The notes under the pieces: generated by a model
Databases searched by the model: none
What the model was told of the DNA's origin: nothing
The model's input: the letters and a program-made list of their open reading frames with translations, nothing else
Part shown: piece by piece, positions 58,557 through 64,000 of the stretch
Layout: the number at the start of each line of letters is the position of its first letter
How positions within the stretch are numbered: the stretch's first letter is position 1
Source: Chimonanthus salicifolius
Taxonomy: Eukaryota; Streptophyta; Magnoliopsida; Laurales; Calycanthaceae
DNA: 64,000 bases
Direction of reading: 5' to 3'
NCBI GenBank assembly: GCA_013350335.1
Contig: CM023537.1
Coordinates: 13,892,884-13,956,883 of the forward strand
Made by a program: the position numbers and the translations under genes

Positions 58557-58677
58557 ATCTAAATTGTGACACCTGTACCCTAACAAATTGAATACCTCTA
58601 AATTCTGACACTTGTACCCTAATTAATTGAATACCTCTAAATTGTGACACTTGTACCCCAATGGATCTAAGATAGCA
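58557..58677 (+). repeat. 39-bp tandem repeat, three units
   Basis: AAATTGTGACACCTGTACCC, AAATTCTGACACTTGTACCC and AAATTGTGACACTTGTACCC begin at 58,561, 58,600 and 58,639, exactly 39 bp apart, each linked by AATTGAATACCTCT. No gene is attached. Confidence 0.85.
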
Positions 58678-58679
58678 AC

Positions 58680-61190
58680 CATGTTTGATGGGTCCTATTT
58701 TACCTTTCCCATCAAATTAAGGGAAAGAATATTTTTGTCCAGCCAAGTGTACCACTACCAAACCATGTCATTGTCCATCTCAGACAAGAGAAATGGTGGC
58801 ATGATCTGAAGGAATGGAGAATCATAATCCAGAAACTTAGTATGGAAATCTTGAGTTGGGACAGACGGAGTAGACATTTCTTGTGTCAAGTCTCAGTTTG
58901 GGATGGAATCAAACATTTCAGTGTAAGATTTTCTTGCATTAGCCATGCAAATGTTCCTTTCATCTAAAATCCTGGGTCGACGGGCAGATAAGGATGAATC
59001 TTAATTCTTAATTTGCCTTTTTTTTTTTTTTTAATTTATTTACGGTTGAGTCTGGATCAAACAAAATTTTGAAAAGATCTTTTAAGAGTTGTTAGTCAAT
59101 TTCTTTGAGATAATCAATTTTTACGTAAGAAATTATATTTGAGTTTGATTCATTACACCTAATAAGCGGTGTAAACTCTGACGCCATGTGCGGCTATGAA
59201 AACCCATCATTTAGGGTTGAAACTTGGGTTGGATTTTAACCTGACCCGTTATAATTCCACCTGAGAAATCAATTGGTTTGGATTATGAATTTGTATATTT
59301 TGAGTTAGGTCAAGTTGGAAAAATAAAAATTCGTTATGATTGAACGTAAGAAATCAATTTTACTTATCCCAAACTATGTCATATTTTTTGAAAATTATAC
59401 ATTTGAAAACTTAATTTTTGCTTGCTTTGAAATGGGTTTCATGCATATAAATAACAGGTTTTAGATTTTTTTTTTTCTGAAATTAAGAGATTTTAGATGT
59501 TTTAATGTATCAAAATTTATATCATGATCAGTCAGTAATTAGAGTCAATTTTATCTATTAAACCAACTTAGAGTAATCATAACATAACCTTACTGTGCAT
59601 ATCAATCATGCTGTTGCCAAGGAAGAACTTGAACTAAATCAAACAACTCATCCAAATTATCATTCTTATTAAGGCATTTACAAATACATATTTATTGTAA
59701 ATTTATAGTCATAATGACTGTTGTCTAATCTTTTCCACAGATGATAACTTATTGTAAGAACAAGTTTTAGTTTAGACAGGTCGGATATAAAATATTTCAG
59801 TTATGCTATGATCACAAAAATGTTAACTAAAAGCTTTGTTAACGTGGAATTTTTTACTTTAAAACCAAGTAAATAACAAGTATTATATTTATATATAATG
59901 TTAGAGGAGAGAAAATTAAAATAATGCAAAAGTCAAAACTCAGAATTTAAAAAAAAAATGAAATTATAAACTTTTCAATTAATTAGCAATTTTATATTAT
60001 CAGCTGATATACCATTTCAAACATTATATAAATCAATGTGTTCAAAATATCAATGAGCATTTTATTGAAATATCAAACATAAATAAAACTTAAATCTCAA
60101 TTAAAGAGTATAATAAACATACACAGTAAGAAAATTATTAATTATAATTCGCAATGTATTAGTGTGAACTTTCGATTATCATCATTCTTAAATCAAATTA
60201 TTGAATAATTTAAAAAAAAACTTAATAACTGTTTAACCATTCAAAATCGTCGACTAGAGGTTTATATTAATTTTTATAATTAATTCACAACCAATATTTT
60301 TTCTTTTTACAAGAATAATATCTGTGCAATTGTGCCTGTCATTCCTTTTCCCATTGTGACCAGTCCCTTTCAGTTTGGGTTGAGATAATCTTCACAATCC
60401 TTTCTCTTCACCCTATTATTATCACAAGTCCCTCTCAAATATCATTAGCCATTCCATTGAGTCATGTGCCACATCTGCATCAATAGAAACATGGTCCCAT
60501 CAACAAATTTAATTTATTTAAGTTATTATTTCCTTTTTTAAATTTAAATACATTTTTATTATATTCATTTAATGTATTTTATTATATGTAAACATTTTCT
60601 GATATATATTTACTGTTGAACTTATCACAATAAAATAAAGAATTATTAAATAATTTATTTTAACAATTAAATAAATAACAATCTATCTAACTATATAGTT
60701 GTTTTGATCTTTCTTGAACTCTACTCTTTAATTCCAGTGTGAAAGCACTTTAAGTATTCCATTTTAAATGTTTGCTGGACGTACACATTAAAAATAATGA
60801 GATATATAATATAAAATTTTATTTAAACTTTTGTAATATTATATTTATAATACTCAGCCACTCAACTGGGTATGTAGAATTTGTCCTACATTATCCAAGT
60901 GAGCTGGGTGTGAGGGGGATTATAAGAATGGAATCCCTCTTTCTAAACATGAGGCCTTTTAGGCCTGACCAAGTGGGTTGGATTTATGAATAAAACCGTG
61001 TAGACCAAGTAGATTCAAAGTAGACAATATTAAACTGGGTCAGATTGAGTCGTTATAATATTATTTTTTATCAAATTCAAATGGATAAATATAATTGTTT
61101 GCATTAAATCAAATTAGGTGTTTTAGATTTTTTTTTTTTTAATTTTCTCAACTTCAATCTAAATTATATTGAATTAGACTTTTAAAATAT
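58680..61190. other. AT-rich intergenic DNA, no gene seen
   Basis: No ORF with domain character, no clear element ends. Long AT-rich runs occur at 59,880-60,300 and 60,500-60,870. Confidence 0.5.
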
Positions 61191-61319
61191 GCAGATGATA
61201 AATCTAGGATTCGATTTTATCAATCATGGACACCACCAATTTCTTATCGGATGGATAAGAATGAACCAAAATGAAATTCAAATTAGAAGACTTCAGAGAA
61301 GCCAAATAAGGAAAGGGAC

Positions 61320-61700
61320 CAATAGACGTGTCGCTGCAAAAGCCTTTTTGGCACAAAGAAATCCAACGGTCCCTCCCGTGAGTCCTGCCGCGCAAGCAAC
61401 GGGGCCGCAAACCCACCGAAAGAGCCGGGGATCACGTGATCTTTGTTCTGACACGTGTAACTTATTCACACGTGGCTTGCTCCGAACGGCTACTTCATAA
61501 AGCTTACGCCTTTTGTTGACGCTGCCGATGATGACGCTTCGATGGCGTCATCTTTGCGTAGGAAGACACGTGTCTCGAAAACGCTCTACGTGGGCGGCTA
61601 AGGATTAATGGACGGCGGGTAGCTGATCATCCAAGATCTTACCTGTAATGGACGGCCACGTCATTTTCGTCCAAAGTTCCTCATCGTAGACCGCCACACG
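61320..61700. promoter_or_regulatory. GC-rich island with clustered ACGT-core (G-box/ABRE-like) motifs
   Basis: Four exact CACGTG hexamers lie at 61,433, 61,452, 61,469 and 61,567. There are further ACGT cores (GACGTGTC near 61,325, TACGTGGGC at 61,587, CCACGTCA near 61,658, CACACGTATG near 61,695) and an inverted repeat GATGACGC/GCGTCATC (61,530-61,537 and 61,545-61,552). Plant bZIP factors bind such sites. The island stands out against AT-rich flanks, but no coding region is seen beside it within the window. Confidence 0.5.
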
Positions 61701-63389
61701 TATGGCTCTCCATCGCCTCTATTATCTCAAATTACTAATAATACAAACGAAGATGCTATTGCTATTCTACATACCATTAGAGATATTTTTAACTTTTTTT
61801 AATTATTATAAAGTATTCTATCTTTTTAACTCTGCTAATATATAAAATCACTCGTAAGCATAGACGCATAGTTAAAGATTCTGATCTCGAGATATTAACG
61901 GTGATTGATGATATGGAGATATTTTCAATTTTTTAGATTTTTACAAGAAGATTAACTAGAAAATCTCAAAGAAAATATAATATTTAAAAAATAATAAATA
62001 AAATATCAATATGAAATTTATTAGGATATTATCGCTATATTACTATTTATCATAAATTTATCGAGAATTTACTGCAGTACCGATAAATCTAGGGATATTT
62101 AAAGGTAATTGATATGTTTTTGATAAAAATGTGATAAATTTGAAAATATCAAAGATAATTGTGAGATTGCTCATAAGTCATTTATAACAAGTAAATTTAA
62201 GAGAAGTCAAACTTAAAACCCCTTATCTAAATGATTACTCGTAAACTATTTACTGAAATTTAACATCATTATTATTGTAAAGTTTAAAAGTACATAATTA
62301 CTTTCTTGAACATGAGATCTATGTAGGATTGAAATTGTTGATTTTTCTCTAAATTTATATACAACTTAGATTTAAATTTTCCATTCGATACAATCTCATA
62401 TTAAAGTGAACGTGTTAGAAAAAAATATTTACTAAATAGTATTATCTTAAATGTTAAAAATGTAAAAACTATAATATTTTAATGGGTGTAATTTCAAATA
62501 GTTTAATAGTCTTCATGACTAATCATTCAACCACTGAAGCTCGAAAGTCAAGTAGAATTCGTATATGATGTATAGTAAAAAAATTAAAAGAATATTATAT
62601 CTTTTTTAATCATATTAAGTATCATATCATATTTACAATTAAAATTTTGAATAAATGAATGAACCATTGAGTGCCAAATGTAAAGATTGTGGTAAGGCAC
62701 AAACGATACTGACTTTATTTATTTATTTTCTTACTGAACAGGACAAAATTTTATTTATTTTCAACAAAAATAAAAGTTTTAACGTACATAATAAAAAAAT
62801 ATCAGATTTTCACGTGCCAACACGATACTGACTTTCAAAGTGTCTATCAAATTGTATAGATCGAATATGAACGTAATGTTTTCTGTGTAGTTGTTTTGCT
62901 TGAAAAAATTTACAAACAACCTCTAGAGGTGGGTTGAAACAAATATGGCAATTTCGGTTTTCGACCCATTTGGGCTTATGGGCCTCACTAGATGAATTAG
63001 AACCAAATCTAGATTAGCCCAAAATTAGATGGTGAGCTCTATTTGCAGGTTTTGCATTCTTCAACCTAGTTGGCATTCTCTTCCAAGGCTTTAGAGAGGA
63101 ATGTGAATCTATAAATTCCACCATACACATTCTAATGCCCCTATCCAAGTATGGTTAAAGGATGAAAACCTACAGTTTGTAGAACAAAATGACCATAATG
63201 TAGTTCAATGATGGACAAGTGTTCTAGAGGCCCTAGCCTAGAGGCCTAGGCCGAGTTCAAATAGGGCTAGAAATTGTGAAACTGGGTCAATGTCAGTTCG
63301 ACCAATGGCCAAAAGTTGGTTTGGGCTTGAACATGTGAGAAAAAGTCACACATCGCACAGGAGCCAAAAAATGAAGGAAGTATAATGTC
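61701..63389. other. AT-rich intergenic DNA, no gene seen
   Basis: No coding or structural feature could be supported. GATATTT/CGATAAA words around 61,890-62,150 recall the interior of the element at 57,849 and may be a diverged relative. Confidence 0.45.
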
Positions 63390-63615
63390 TAGGGCTGCAA
63401 CTTGGGTCGGGTCGAGTTGAGGATTTTACAAGTTAACCTGACCTGACCCAACTCGACTAAAATGAGTTCAGAATGCGAGTTGATTCGGGTTAGAATTCAA
63501 ATCAAGTTGGGTTGTGAAGTTTGGGTTGAGAATTTGGATCGGGTCGGGTCGAGTTCCATAAATATCAACTCGGGCAAATTGGGTTTTAAGGAACCCGGCC
63601 CGAATTGCAACCCTA
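63390..63615. mobile_element. MITE with TAGGGCTGCAA termini, 226 bp
   Basis: The ends TAGGGCTGCAAC and GAATTGCAACCCTA are inverted repeats. The interior has GGGTCGGGTCGAGTT and its complements in arms, so the element folds as a near-complete hairpin. Such ends are common in plant hAT-type miniature elements. The flanking 8-mers do not match, so the duplication has decayed or the ends are slightly off. Confidence 0.6.
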
Positions 63616-64000
63616 GGTTATAAGAGAGAGCACACCTCTAATCCATTATAATGCGTTTTGAGCCTGTGAGTTGGACTGGGGCCAAAGTAAAGTCGTGCGG
63701 ATCTGAGTGGGCCCAGAGCGGACAGTATTGTGCTGGTCGAGTCGGGTCAAAGTCGTTACAAGTGCGGAAAGAAATGGTCTATGCATCAAAAGATGGCATT
63801 CTTTTAATTTATCTTTGGCAAATCATATATTTCTCAAGGTTTTTGATAGTCTAAAATGTTTAAACTCTAATCATTGGTAATTATATTCTTTCTAATATTT
63901 TAAAAACTAAATCATTAAATCATAATGAAACTATGATATTATAATGAAAAATGTCGTTTACATGATAGAGAAAAAAAAATGAAAATAAATAAATATCATA
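63616..64000. other. Window end, no gene seen
   Basis: A short open frame at 63,651-63,854 has no family character and AT-rich DNA follows. Confidence 0.4.

Noticed and set aside
61189..61500. 103-codon ORF overlapping the G-box island
   Set aside because: No family motif. The ORF arises because the island is GC-rich, and it crosses clear regulatory-type motifs.

Overview
The window is nuclear DNA from a flowering plant. It has spliced genes with GT-AG introns of up to about 7.7 kb, an AT-rich background, and plant-type transposable elements: LINEs, a Mutator-like element, hAT-like miniature elements and a solo LTR. Long LINE-filled introns would fit a magnoliid or other large-genome angiosperm. 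I cannot name the species from sequence alone.

Layout. (1) Positions 1-12,874 hold the last seven exons of a prolyl-oligopeptidase-family (S9A, oligopeptidase-B-like) serine peptidase gene on the + strand. Its 5' exons lie left of the window. (2) Positions 12,900-17,868 are the duplicated 3' flank plus inserted elements: an LTR-like segment, two hAT-like MITEs, an RTE-type LINE scrap and SINE-like repeats. (3) Positions 17,877-25,400 are one Mutator-like element (MULE), 7,524 bp, with an exact 8-bp target-site duplication. Its roughly 1.1-kb terminal inverted repeats are tiled with about 30 copies each of a motif centred on ATTCGAAT. The element carries two convergent genes. On + is a protein resembling the 'putative plant transposon protein' family (PF20167-like) with a proline/alanine-rich tail. 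On - is a FAR1/MuDR-type transposase. Both are broken, mostly by single stop codons. (4) Positions 26,302-54,425 hold a complete second copy of the peptidase gene: 11 exons, 756 codons, intact catalytic triad. Its introns are packed with LINE fragments in both orientations. (5) Positions 54,426-64,000 are non-coding: the duplicated 3' flank up to about 56,500, then AT-rich DNA with MITEs and one island of bZIP-type (G-box/ACGT) motifs at about 61,320-61,700.

How the parts relate. The two peptidase genes are a direct tandem duplication. Sequence from position 1 onward matches sequence from about 37,391 onward through exons and introns, to about 16,700 and 56,500. A LINE in intron 8 is present in both copies, so it predates the duplication. 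Several LINE, LTR and MITE insertions are copy-specific and came later. The MULE sits between the two genes. The peptidases probably act in organellar or cytosolic peptide turnover. The MULE pair would have been an autonomous transposition module before it decayed.

Exon boundaries were placed by reading splice sites by hand and by frame continuity; no alignment was run.
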